Source: an uncultured Aquimarina sp.
GTDB lineage: Bacteria > Bacteroidota > Bacteroidia > Flavobacteriales > Flavobacteriaceae
Direction: 5' to 3'
DNA length: 64,000 nucleotides
NCBI GenBank assembly: GCA_947503835.1
Contig: CANNFM010000011.1
Span: 124,001 to 188,000 of the forward strand
The first letter of the stretch is position 1. Each line of letters starts with the position of its first letter. The notes beneath the pieces are model-generated. The model was given only the letters and a program-made list of their open reading frames with translations, had not been told where the DNA came from and did no database searches. Position numbers and translations under genes: made by a program. This document shows, in pieces, positions 43,373 through 51,043 of this stretch.

Positions 43373-43969
43373 ATGGAGAACGAATTTCAAAAAGTTATGT
43401 CTCAACGGACTGACGAAGAGTTGATAAAAATATTGACGGTTGAGAGAGGAAAATACAATCCCCTCGCAATTGAAGCTGCTGAATCGGAAGTTAAAAAGCG
43501 GAATATTGACACTTCAGACTTTGAACAAATTCGAGAAAAAGCTACTATCGAAAAAGAACAAAAAGAAAAAGTTGACTCAAATGTTGTTGGTTCGGGAATT
43601 CGATTTGTGAACTTTCTAATTGACTTCATCGTATGGTTAGTTTTAGCATTTATTATAAGTTTTATAATTGAGTTTTTTATTCAACCCACCGACCAAGGAA
43701 TGATTTCACTAATTGGCTACATTTTGATTTTCGGAACATTTATCGCTTACTATGCTATTATGGAAATCAAATTCCAAAAAACTATAGGAAAGTTCGTTAC
43801 AAAAACAAAAGTTGTGAAAATGAACGGAGAAAAACCAACAGATGGAGATATAATTGTTCGGACTTTTTGCCGACTGGTTCCATTTGATAGACTTTCATTC
43901 TTATTTGTAAAAAATGGAATTCACGATTTCCTATCAAAAACTACAGTTGTAAAAGATAAAACGGAATAA
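43373..43969 (+). CDS. RDD family membrane protein
   Basis: A 198-residue protein. The first 65 residues are a charged helical region (MSQRTDEELIKILTVERG) and the rest is an RDD domain: GSGIRFVNFLIDFIVWLVLA, a second helix pair, TIGKFVTKTKVV, and IIVRTFCRLVPFDRLSFLF. RDD proteins are membrane proteins of mostly unknown role, some linked to ion exchange. The start is the ATG 17 bases after the CGTTAGC end of hairpin C, and the stop lies 15 bases before element B. Confidence 0.85.
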   Translation: MENEFQKVMSQRTDEELIKILTVERGKYNPLAIEAAESEVKKRNIDTSDFEQIREKATIEKEQKEKVDSNVVGSGIRFVNFLIDFIVWLVLAFIISFIIEFFIQPTDQGMISLIGYILIFGTFIAYYAIMEIKFQKTIGKFVTKTKVVKMNGEKPTDGDIIVRTFCRLVPFDRLSFLFVKNGIHDFLSKTTVVKDKTE

Positions 43970-43984
43970 AACAACTAATGTTTA

Positions 43985-44148
43985 CACTATATAAGATGTC
44001 ATAGCGGCTAATGGCTTAATCGAATGGTTTCTGTATTTTTGGTAAGGCGCAATCCTTGCAATAAGGAAAAGTTAGTAACCAATACTTAGAAAAACCCAAA
44101 AGCAAGGTAACATTTTACCCTGCTACCGCTCTTATACTAACCGTTGGC
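43985..44148 (+). repeat. Structured intercassette element B
   Basis: Partner of element A, at a constant offset of 1434 bp. Shared blocks are GATGTCATAGC, GGTAAGGCGCAAT, GGAAAAGTTAG, GGTAACATTTT and CCCTGCTAC, and the end is CGTTGGC. The small stem is GGTAA-CATT-TTACC where A has GGGTAA/TTGCCC, so pairing is kept while bases change. From 44149 to the next gene at 44333 there is only AT-rich sequence with ATCTCGG (44162-44168) facing CCGAGAT (44280-44286), perhaps a worn element. Confidence 0.85.
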
Positions 44149-44332
44149 AAGCATAAAAATAATCTCGGAAGAATTATTGAAATAAACATCTCTAACAAGA
44201 AAAAGCTTTTATAGAGAAACGATTAGCGTCTACATCCCTTATTATGCTTATACAAGACCGCTGACAAAAAATAAAACTACCGAGATGTTGTAACCTTTTT
44301 TTTTACCTATCGTCATAGTTGCATTAATTAAA

Positions 44333-45385
44333 ATGTATCCTATGATCGTACGAATATTTACAGTTATTACACTGTTTTGTGTTATAAAATCAACAGCCCA
44401 AGAAAACACTTCAATACTAATTCCTAATTCTGAAACAATAGATACTTGGCTATCAAGCAATCAAGTTCCTGCAATTGCAATTGCTACTATTGAAAATGGA
44501 AAACTGAACCCTATACTTGTACAAGGTAAAACTGAAAAAAACCTACCAATTCTACCTAATACAATTTTTGATGTTGCTTCTCTTACTAAAACGATAACAA
44601 CGCTTCTTACATTAAAATTAGTTAGTAATGGATCATGGGATTTAGATGAACCAATATTTAACTATTGGATTGATCCAGATGTAAAAAATGATTCTTTACA
44701 TAAAAAACTAACAACCCGGCATATATTAAGTCATAGAACGGGTTTTGTGAATTGGAGATGGATGCACGATACCAAAAAACTAACTTTTGACTTTCAGCCT
44801 GGTTCGAAATTCCAATACTCAGGAGAAGGTTTTGAATATTTGAGAAAAGCTCTGGAAAAAAAATTCGATATGTCATTTGAAAAGCTATCTGATTCACTGG
44901 TTTTTAAACCAAATCAGATGGACAACAGTTATTTAACATGGAACAAAAAAATAGATAGTATAGGGTTTGCCGGGACTTATGACAAATCTGGAAAATTATA
45001 TCAATATGAGAAATCTTTTACAGTTAATGCAGCAGATAACTTATTAACTTCTGTTGAAGATTTGGGCAAACTAGGTGTAAACACTATTAAACAAAAAGGC
45101 CTTAATAAAGACACTTATAACGAAATGATAAGTAAACAATCTTTGGTTCGTGAAGGAATACATTTTGGTTTGGGCTGGATCGTATTTGATGACTTACCAA
45201 ATGATGAATATGCATTATTTAATGCAGGAAGTGACAAGGGGGTTAATGCATTAATAGTTCTGATGCCAAATTCAAAAAGAGGTCTAATAGTGATTACAAA
45301 TAGCGACAACGGAAGAGCACTTGCAATGAAAAGCATAGGTGTGATTTTGGGAAATACAGGAAAAGAAATCCTCAGTAGGTTTTAA
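44333..45385 (+). CDS. Beta-lactamase-family serine hydrolase (class C type fold)
   Basis: A secreted 350-residue protein with signal peptide (VITLFCVIKSTAQ). The SxxK motif is SLTK near residue 85 and the second motif is YSG in FQYSGEGFEYL (near 162), as in class C beta-lactamases, esterases and D-aminopeptidases. The third KTG-type motif appears replaced by a segment such as NAGSDKGVNAL. Substrate is unknown; resistance should not be assumed. It is the fourth single gene in the accessory region. ATG 44342 is an alternative start. Confidence 0.88.
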   Translation: MYPMIVRIFTVITLFCVIKSTAQENTSILIPNSETIDTWLSSNQVPAIAIATIENGKLNPILVQGKTEKNLPILPNTIFDVASLTKTITTLLTLKLVSNGSWDLDEPIFNYWIDPDVKNDSLHKKLTTRHILSHRTGFVNWRWMHDTKKLTFDFQPGSKFQYSGEGFEYLRKALEKKFDMSFEKLSDSLVFKPNQMDNSYLTWNKKIDSIGFAGTYDKSGKLYQYEKSFTVNAADNLLTSVEDLGKLGVNTIKQKGLNKDTYNEMISKQSLVREGIHFGLGWIVFDDLPNDEYALFNAGSDKGVNALIVLMPNSKRGLIVITNSDNGRALAMKSIGVILGNTGKEILSRF

Positions 45386-45388
45386 AAC

Positions 45389-45443
45389 TTTTACTCGATA
45401 ATCGAGATTTAAATGCTCCGAGGCTTGCCTCGAGGTAGTTTGC
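45389..45443. repeat. REP-like repeat, CTCGATAATCGAG type, copy 1
   Basis: TTTTACTCGATAATCGAGATTTAAATGC is followed by a CGAGG-CTTG-CCTCG hairpin and GGTAGTTTGCC. The same order recurs at 59812-59912. It lies just after the serine hydrolase gene. The rest of the gap to 45637 shows nothing else. Confidence 0.8.
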
Positions 45444-45637
45444 CTAGCATTGTATATAAAACCAGGCGATTTAGTGCCAGGTCAAACGGTGGTTTCTTTT
45501 TTGTAATGGTGCTAAATTTTTATAAGTTTAACCTTCCTATATCGGCAGGTAAGAATTAAAAATGCACAAATAAATTGATTGGTTCAGGTATGAAAACCTT
45601 ACTCTGATTCATGTATTTGGTATAACCACCCATTAAG

Positions 45638-46477
45638 ATGATTGTAAAGAAACTATCAAAAACCTCTTTTGAAAAAGTATTAGATTGCTTCTTATTGGCA
45701 TTTGAAAACTATTATGTTAAAATGCCAACCGATAGAAATTATTATAAAGAAAGATGGAGAGCTGCTAATGTAGATTTCAATTTCTCATATGGAATGTTTG
45801 ATGAAGAAAAGTTAGTTGGGTTTATAATTCACGCTATCGATAAAAGAAATGGATTATTAACAGCATTTAATACAGGTACAGGAGTTATTCCTAAGTATAG
45901 AGGAAAAAGAATAGTGAAGTTAATTTATGAATATGCTCTAAAAGATTTAGAGCAAAATAACATAAAAAAATGCACACTTGAAGTGATAACAAAAAATGAA
46001 ATTGCTATTCGTTCTTACGAAAGAATTGGCTTTAAAATTTGTAAAAATTATAAATGCTTCAATGGAACTATTAAAATTAAAGAATCAGATCGATTTGAGC
46101 TAAAAGAAGTGGATTTAAAAAGTATTGACTGGAAAAAATTACCTAACCAGCAACTATATTCTTGGGACAATCAAAAAGAGACAATTTTGGCCGGGAAATA
46201 CAATTTCTTTCAAGTTTTAAATAATAATGTACCTGAATCGTTTTTCATAATCAATACTAACAATAATTATGTGGCACAATTTGACTTGTTAGGCGCTAAA
46301 AACAGAGGATGGAATAGACTCTTTTCAGCAATCAAACAAATTTCAGATAAAATTAAAATAAACAATGTTGATGATCGGCTCAAAGAAAAGATTGATTCCT
46401 TAAATGCAATTGGATTAGAAAATACAGTCGATCAATATGAAATGGAATTGAAAATAATAGGTGAGAACAATGTATAA
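45638..46477 (+). CDS. GNAT-family N-acetyltransferase
   Basis: A 279-residue protein. The N-terminal half (about 1-145) is a GNAT domain with the acetyl-CoA loop GVIPKYRGKRIVKLIYEYAL and the later CTLEVITKNEIAIRSYERIGF. The C-terminal half (about 150-279) has the strand and helix order of a second, degenerate GNAT-like domain without an acetyl-CoA loop. The acceptor substrate is unknown. After the stop, around 46470-46525, sequence with GTATAAAAGGTATTAGCG and CGTAGTATACCTAGAGTTGG is weakly inverted and may be the last cassette end. Confidence 0.85.
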   Translation: MIVKKLSKTSFEKVLDCFLLAFENYYVKMPTDRNYYKERWRAANVDFNFSYGMFDEEKLVGFIIHAIDKRNGLLTAFNTGTGVIPKYRGKRIVKLIYEYALKDLEQNNIKKCTLEVITKNEIAIRSYERIGFKICKNYKCFNGTIKIKESDRFELKEVDLKSIDWKKLPNQQLYSWDNQKETILAGKYNFFQVLNNNVPESFFIINTNNNYVAQFDLLGAKNRGWNRLFSAIKQISDKIKINNVDDRLKEKIDSLNAIGLENTVDQYEMELKIIGENNV

Positions 46478-46534
46478 AAGGTATTAGCGACTATTTATAC
46501 TAAGCGTAGTATACCTAGAGTTGGTATTGATCAT

Positions 46535-46571
46535 AAAAAAAACATCCCGATTTTATCGGGATGTTTTTTTT
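46535..46571. terminator. Bidirectional terminator
   Basis: CATCCCGAT (46543-46551) pairs with ATCGGGATG (46555-46563), extended by A/T runs on both sides, loop TTT. It closes the isomerase operon on the minus strand and the accessory region on the plus strand. Confidence 0.92.
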
Positions 46572-46587
46572 ATGAAACTAAGATCTT

Positions 46588-47712
46588 TTATTTCCCTTGA
46601 ATATTAACAATTTCAAGTTCGAAGATCAAGTCTGTATTTGGTGGGATTGGTCCGGCTCCTCTTTCACCATATCCAAGATGAGCAGGAATGTAAAGTATAG
46701 TCTTGTCACCAACTTTCATTTGTTGAGCCCCTTCTCTAAAACCAGGGATCATTTGAGCATCTGGAGAATACGGCATTGGCATAGGCGCATATCCTTTTGG
46801 ATGAGCAGCTCTACGTTCATTATAAATTCCAAGTTCTTTAGCTTTTTCGGCAATGTTTGTATCAAAAGCTTTCCCGTCTGCAAAATATCCTACATAGTTT
46901 ACATTTACAGTGTCGGTTGGTTTTGGTTTTACACCTGTTCCTTCGGTAACAAATACTATTTCTAATTCGCTGTCTAATTTTTTAGCATTAGCTTTTAGTT
47001 CCTTAAATTTTGCTGCCGTAGCTTCGCTTCTTTCTTTTTCTAAACGTTCTTTTTCTTCTTTTTCTTCTTCCAGAGCTTTTAATTTACCAGTAAAAGCAGT
47101 TTCAGTATCGAAACCTTTAGCATCAGAACCTTTACGAATGATATTTACTTCAAGCATTTTTATTTCGCTCTCTGGCTTATCTCTAGGTCCAGTTTTTACT
47201 ACTCCGATACTATCAACCACATCTTGGCCGATAACAATTTCTCCAAACACGGTGTGTTTACCATTTAACCATGGAGTTTCTTTTAGGGTAATAAAAAATT
47301 GGCTTCCATTAGTACCTGGACCAGAATTTGCCATAGACAAAATCCCTTTAGATTTGTGTGTAAGTGAATCTACAATTTCATCTGGAAATTTGTATCCTGG
47401 GTCACCGGTACCAGTACCTAACGGGTCTCCGGTTTGGATCATGAAATCTTTGATTACTCTATGAACTATAATTCCGTTATAATATTTTTTTCCTTTATAA
47501 GTACTATCCACCATAGTATTAGTACCCTCTGCCAATGATATAAAATTGGCAACTGTCATCGGGGCAAGATTATGATATAATTTTGCAACTGCAGTTCCTT
47601 TGTTTGTTACAATTTCTGCATATATACCCTCTTGAAGATCTGGGTATTTTTCATTACAACTACTAATAGTTATTGTGATAAGAGCTAAAAATAAAAGACT
47701 TAATTTTTTCAT
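46588..47712 (-). CDS. Cyclophilin-FKBP fusion lipoprotein (dual peptidyl-prolyl isomerase)
   Basis: A 374-residue lipoprotein (lipobox TISSC, Cys19) with two unrelated isomerase folds in one chain. Residues about 30-195 are cyclophilin: NFISLAEGTN, YNGIIVHRVIKDFMIQTGDP, LSMANSGPGTNGSQFFITL. A charged helical linker (ALEEEKEEKERLEKERSEA) follows. Residues about 240-374 are FKBP: VNVNYVGYFADGKAFDT, MIPGFREGAQQMKVGDK, YIPAHLGYGERGAGPIPPNTDLIFEIEI-like end. Both active sites look intact. Such dual immunophilins are known from Flavobacterium relatives. It follows gldI by 14 bases, so it probably helps fold envelope or gliding proteins in the periplasm. Confidence 0.95.
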   Translation of the reverse strand: MKKLSLLFLALITITISSCNEKYPDLQEGIYAEIVTNKGTAVAKLYHNLAPMTVANFISLAEGTNTMVDSTYKGKKYYNGIIVHRVIKDFMIQTGDPLGTGTGDPGYKFPDEIVDSLTHKSKGILSMANSGPGTNGSQFFITLKETPWLNGKHTVFGEIVIGQDVVDSIGVVKTGPRDKPESEIKMLEVNIIRKGSDAKGFDTETAFTGKLKALEEEKEEKERLEKERSEATAAKFKELKANAKKLDSELEIVFVTEGTGVKPKPTDTVNVNYVGYFADGKAFDTNIAEKAKELGIYNERRAAHPKGYAPMPMPYSPDAQMIPGFREGAQQMKVGDKTILYIPAHLGYGERGAGPIPPNTDLIFELEIVNIQGK

Positions 47713-47726
47713 TGTGTATTAATAAT

Positions 47727-48284
47727 TTAATTTTTTGTTGTTGATTCTTTTGTGATTTTATGTAAAGTTACTTCTGTTATTAACGGAATATTTGTTCCAA
47801 TCTTATTATTATCGCCATAATATCCGTAGGCTTGATACGAAGGAAAAAGAAAAGTGACCATTTCACCTTCTTTCATAAGCTTTAAACCTTCTCGAAGTCC
47901 TAAAAATAATTCTTCTTTATCAATGTAATATGTAATTGTATCTAACTCTTGTTGCGAATAAATCATCTCACCGTTTAGATCTTTAATATTGTAATTGAAG
48001 TTTACAATATCTCCAAACTTGGGTGTTGCGTTAGAAAGTGTATCTTTTTTAGTATAGTAGTACCAAAATCCTCCTTTTGATGTTACATAATTATGTAGTG
48101 TATCCTTATTAATGATTTTCTGGATTATAGCCTCCTCTTTGGCAGCAAGTTCTTTATTGCGATTAATAGATTGGCTATCACTAATAAAAGACCCTGATTT
48201 GATAGTTATAGGTTTTCTGGCTTCAGGAGCTTTACAAGAAGAAAATAGAAAAATAAGACATAATGTGTGAAGGACTACTCTCAT
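47727..48284 (-). CDS. gldI: Gliding-motility peptidyl-prolyl isomerase GldI
   Basis: A 185-residue lipoprotein (lipobox FLFSSC) with a C-terminal FKBP domain: FWYYYTKKDT, GDIVNFNYNIKDLNGEMIYS, EELFLGLREGLKLMKEGEM, FPSYQAYGYYGDNNKIGTNIPLI. This matches GldI, needed for gliding and type IX secretion-linked folding in Flavobacterium. Other gld genes are not in the window. Its start overlaps the nrnA stop by four bases and the cyclophilin-FKBP gene follows after 14, forming a three-gene operon. Confidence 0.92.
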   Translation of the reverse strand: MRVVLHTLCLIFLFSSCKAPEARKPITIKSGSFISDSQSINRNKELAAKEEAIIQKIINKDTLHNYVTSKGGFWYYYTKKDTLSNATPKFGDIVNFNYNIKDLNGEMIYSQQELDTITYYIDKEELFLGLREGLKLMKEGEMVTFLFPSYQAYGYYGDNNKIGTNIPLITEVTLHKITKESTTKN

Positions 48285-49297
48285 TGATTTAGGGCATTTT
48301 TATAAGGCGGTAAGATACTAATAAATTTATCAATGGTATCAGATAAGGAAAGATTACTTTTTCCACCAGCTGCGTTATGATGGCCACCTCCTTCAAAATG
48401 ATTACGTGAGAATTCATTGACAGAAAAACCTCCTTTAGAACGCAACGATATTTTTATAATTCCTTCACCTTTGTTTTCTATAAAAATCAAGGCAAATTTG
48501 ATACCTTCTATTGATAATCCTAAATTAACAAAGCCTTCGGTATCTCCTTTTTTAAAACTATTCTGATCCAGCTCTTTTTGAGACATAGTAATGTAGGCCG
48601 TTTTATATTCGGGTAGCACTTTTAAGTTGTTTAACGCTATACCTTGTAATCTAAGTCTTGACAATGTATTAGAGTCATAAATACGTTCATGAATACTCGT
48701 GTTATCTGCACCCTTATCAATAAGATCTGCTACCACACGGTGGGTAGTACTTGTTGTAGATCTAAATCTAAAAGACCCTGTGTCTGTCATGATACCTACG
48801 TAAATACATGTTGCAATCTCCGGGGTGATTTTGTCGATGTCGTTCATTTTTTCAATAAAATGATAAATCATCTGGCAGGTAGAACACATGGCCGTATCGC
48901 TATAAACATACTTGGCATAAGTGTCAGGTTGTTGGTGATGATCAATCATAATAAAGGTAGCTTCAGATTTTGCTAGTGTACTTTCCATCTCTCCACTTCG
49001 GGATAAATGGTTAAAATCTAAAGTAAAAATAATATCGGCTTTCTCGATTTCAGAAATTGCCGTTTTATTACCATTATCGAATTTAAGTATAGAGTCTTCT
49101 TCAGGTATCCATTTTAAAAATTCAGGATATTCATTAGGAGTTATTACCTTAGAATTATGACCTAATGCAGAGAGGTATTGGTGCAAAGCTAATGTTGAGC
49201 CAATTGCATCTCCATCAGGGTTTTTATGCGTGGTGATCACAATATTTTTAGAAGAACTCAACAACTCTTTTATTTCATGTATATCTTTATCATTCAT
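48281..49297 (-). CDS. nrnA: DHH-family phosphoesterase, NrnA-like
   Basis: A 338-residue DHH/DHHA1 phosphoesterase that degrades short oligoribonucleotides or 3'-phosphoadenosine-5'-phosphate. Motifs are HKNPDGDAIGSTLAL, DFNHLSRSG, MIDHHQQP (the DHH) and the DHHA1 motif GGGHHNAAGG. All metal ligands are present. Length is standard for NrnA. It is the first gene of the operon with gldI. A near-consensus -7 (TATATTCG on the minus strand) precedes it. Confidence 0.9.
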   Translation of the reverse strand: MNDKDIHEIKELLSSSKNIVITTHKNPDGDAIGSTLALHQYLSALGHNSKVITPNEYPEFLKWIPEEDSILKFDNGNKTAISEIEKADIIFTLDFNHLSRSGEMESTLAKSEATFIMIDHHQQPDTYAKYVYSDTAMCSTCQMIYHFIEKMNDIDKITPEIATCIYVGIMTDTGSFRFRSTTSTTHRVVADLIDKGADNTSIHERIYDSNTLSRLRLQGIALNNLKVLPEYKTAYITMSQKELDQNSFKKGDTEGFVNLGLSIEGIKFALIFIENKGEGIIKISLRSKGGFSVNEFSRNHFEGGGHHNAAGGKSNLSLSDTIDKFISILPPYKNALNQ

Positions 49298-49345
49298 AGG
49301 TCAGCGAATATACAATAAATAATATTTTAGTAATATTAGAACAAT

Positions 49346-49353
49346 TAATTTTG
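49346..49353 (+). promoter_or_regulatory. -7 element of the PhoD-like gene
   Basis: TAATTTTG matches TAnnTTTG, 23 bases before the ATG at 49376. Confidence 0.5.
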
Positions 49354-49375
49354 TTGGACTCTAAATTATATACAT

Positions 49376-50407
49376 ATGAAAATTGAAAAGATCATTATTG
49401 CAGTATTTATAGGTTTTATTCAATTGTGTTGGGGTCAAACAAAAGACAAAGTAAATACTCCAGATTTTGTGATCACTTTTGGTAGTTGTAATAAACCAAG
49501 CAAACCACAGCCTTTTTGGAATGAGATTTTAAAAATTAATCCCGATGTATTTATTTGGGGAGGTGATAATATTTATGCTGATTCTGAAGACATGAATAAA
49601 ATTGAAAATGATTATAGGATGCAGAATAATAATGCAGACTACAAAAAAATAAAAGAAGCAGTGCCTATTATGGCTACCTGGGATGATCATGATTATGGTA
49701 AGAATGATGCCGGAGTAGAGTGGGAGATGAAAAAGGAAAGTCAACAGTTGTTTTTAGATTTTCTGGAGATTCCTAAAGATGATCCCAGAAGATCTCAAGA
49801 AGGAGTGTATACTTCAAAAGTGTTTGATACCGAAAAAGGGAATATAAAGATAATTACTTTAGATACTAGGTATTTTAGATCTCCTTTAAAAGAAAGTAGT
49901 ACTGAAGATCGACGTTATGAACCGCATGTAAATAATGAAGGGACACTATTGGGAGAAAAGCAATGGAAATGGTTAGAAAAGGAGTTAGAAAGTAATTATT
50001 CTGATTTCATTATTATTGTGAGTAGCATACAATTTTTATCATCAGAGCATGGTTTCGAATCCTGGGGTAATTTTCCTCATGAGATAGATAGATTTAAAAA
50101 CTTATTGGTAAACAAAGCGGTTAGAAATGCAATTATACTTAGTGGGGATCGACATATTTCTGAGTTTTCGATGGCAAAAGTAAAAGGACTTAAATACCCA
50201 ATAGTTGATTTTACTTCGAGCGGATTAACACATTCGTACTCTGAGTATAAGGGTGAATCTAATAGATACAGAGTGGGAAGGGTAATCTCGACGCCAAGTT
50301 TTGGGGTACTAAAATTTGATCTTGACACCTATATCGTTACGATGCAAATTAGAGGAGAGAACAATATAACATTACAAGAATTTAATCGTCAATACCCTAA
50401 AAATTAA
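49376..50407 (+). CDS. PhoD-like alkaline phosphatase/phosphodiesterase
   Basis: A secreted 343-residue metallophosphoesterase with signal peptide ending IQLCWGQ. The metal motifs are FGSCNKPSKPQPFWNE, WGGDNIYAD, ATWDDHDYGKNDAG and ILSGDRHISEF, as in PhoD-type enzymes. The long C-terminal part ends in beta strands. Substrate could be phosphodiester or phosphomonoester; unknown. It has its own promoter-like element and a strong terminator, so it is a single-gene unit divergent from the nrnA operon. Confidence 0.92.
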   Translation: MKIEKIIIAVFIGFIQLCWGQTKDKVNTPDFVITFGSCNKPSKPQPFWNEILKINPDVFIWGGDNIYADSEDMNKIENDYRMQNNNADYKKIKEAVPIMATWDDHDYGKNDAGVEWEMKKESQQLFLDFLEIPKDDPRRSQEGVYTSKVFDTEKGNIKIITLDTRYFRSPLKESSTEDRRYEPHVNNEGTLLGEKQWKWLEKELESNYSDFIIIVSSIQFLSSEHGFESWGNFPHEIDRFKNLLVNKAVRNAIILSGDRHISEFSMAKVKGLKYPIVDFTSSGLTHSYSEYKGESNRYRVGRVISTPSFGVLKFDLDTYIVTMQIRGENNITLQEFNRQYPKN

Positions 50408-50427
50408 AATTTTCAGATTGATATTAA

Positions 50428-50464
50428 AAAAGCTTCAAAAATAATTCTTGTTTTTGAAGCTTTT
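50428..50464 (+). terminator. Terminator after the PhoD-like gene
   Basis: AAAAGCTTCAAAAA (50428-50441) pairs perfectly with TTTTTGAAGCTTTT (50451-50464). The nine-base loop ends in the TTG of the ndk promoter. Confidence 0.85.
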
Positions 50465-50477
50465 ATACATATTTTTG
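50448..50477 (+). promoter_or_regulatory. Promoter of ndk, overlapping the terminator
   Basis: TTG (50448-50450) and TATTTTTG (50470-50477), spacer 19, fit the consensus. The TTG lies in the loop of the upstream terminator. Confidence 0.7.
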
Positions 50478-50567
50478 CAGCAAAATTTAGAAAAGGATAT
50501 CTATCCTGATTACTAATTAAAAAAAAATACTTCTGCTTATCATAAGTAGACAATAAAAAGAAATACG

Positions 50568-50987
50568 ATGGCAACAAACAGAACTTTTACAATGCTTAAA
50601 CCGGATGCGGTAAGAAAAGGATACATAGGGGCAATCCTTGAGCAAATCACTGCTTCAGGTTTTAGAATTGTGGCAATGAAATTGACTCAGCTTACTTCTA
50701 ATGATGCTAAAGAATTTTATGCGGTTCATAAAGAACGTCCTTTTTACGGAGAATTAGTTGAGTATATGACTAGCGGTCCTATTGTAGCAGCTATTTTAGA
50801 AAAAGAAAATGCAGTAGAGGATTTTAGAACTCTAATCGGAGCAACAAATCCAGAAGAAGCTGCAGAAGGAACTATTCGTAACAAATTTGCAACTTCTATT
50901 AGTGAAAATGCAGTGCATGGTAGTGATAGTGACGAAAATGCAGCTATCGAAGGAGCTTTTCATTTTTCTGGAAGAGAGCAGTTCTAG
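50568..50987 (+). CDS. ndk: Nucleoside-diphosphate kinase
   Basis: Moves the gamma-phosphate between nucleoside di- and triphosphates. 139 residues, normal length. It begins TFTMLKPDAVRKGYIGAI; the catalytic His is in NAVHGSDSDENA near the C terminus, and the P-site Arg/Lys residues are in ERPFYGELVEYMTSGP and IRNKFA. Single-gene unit with its own promoter and terminator. Confidence 0.97.
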   Translation: MATNRTFTMLKPDAVRKGYIGAILEQITASGFRIVAMKLTQLTSNDAKEFYAVHKERPFYGELVEYMTSGPIVAAILEKENAVEDFRTLIGATNPEEAAEGTIRNKFATSISENAVHGSDSDENAAIEGAFHFSGREQF

Positions 50988-51014
50988 AAAGAGCGATTTT
51001 CATGAAAATATAAT

Positions 51015-51042
51015 AACCATCCTGAGTAAGGATGGTTTTTTT
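51015..51042 (+). terminator. Terminator after ndk
   Basis: AACCATCCT (51015-51023) pairs with AGGATGGTT (51029-51037), five-base loop, then T7. It reaches the stop codon of the convergent TonB-receptor gene. Confidence 0.85.
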
Positions 51043-51043
51043 A

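Noticed and set aside
44333..45385. Antibiotic-resistance beta-lactamase
   Set aside because: SxxK and YSG motifs fit the wide serine-hydrolase family, but the KTG motif is not clear; substrate cannot be named.
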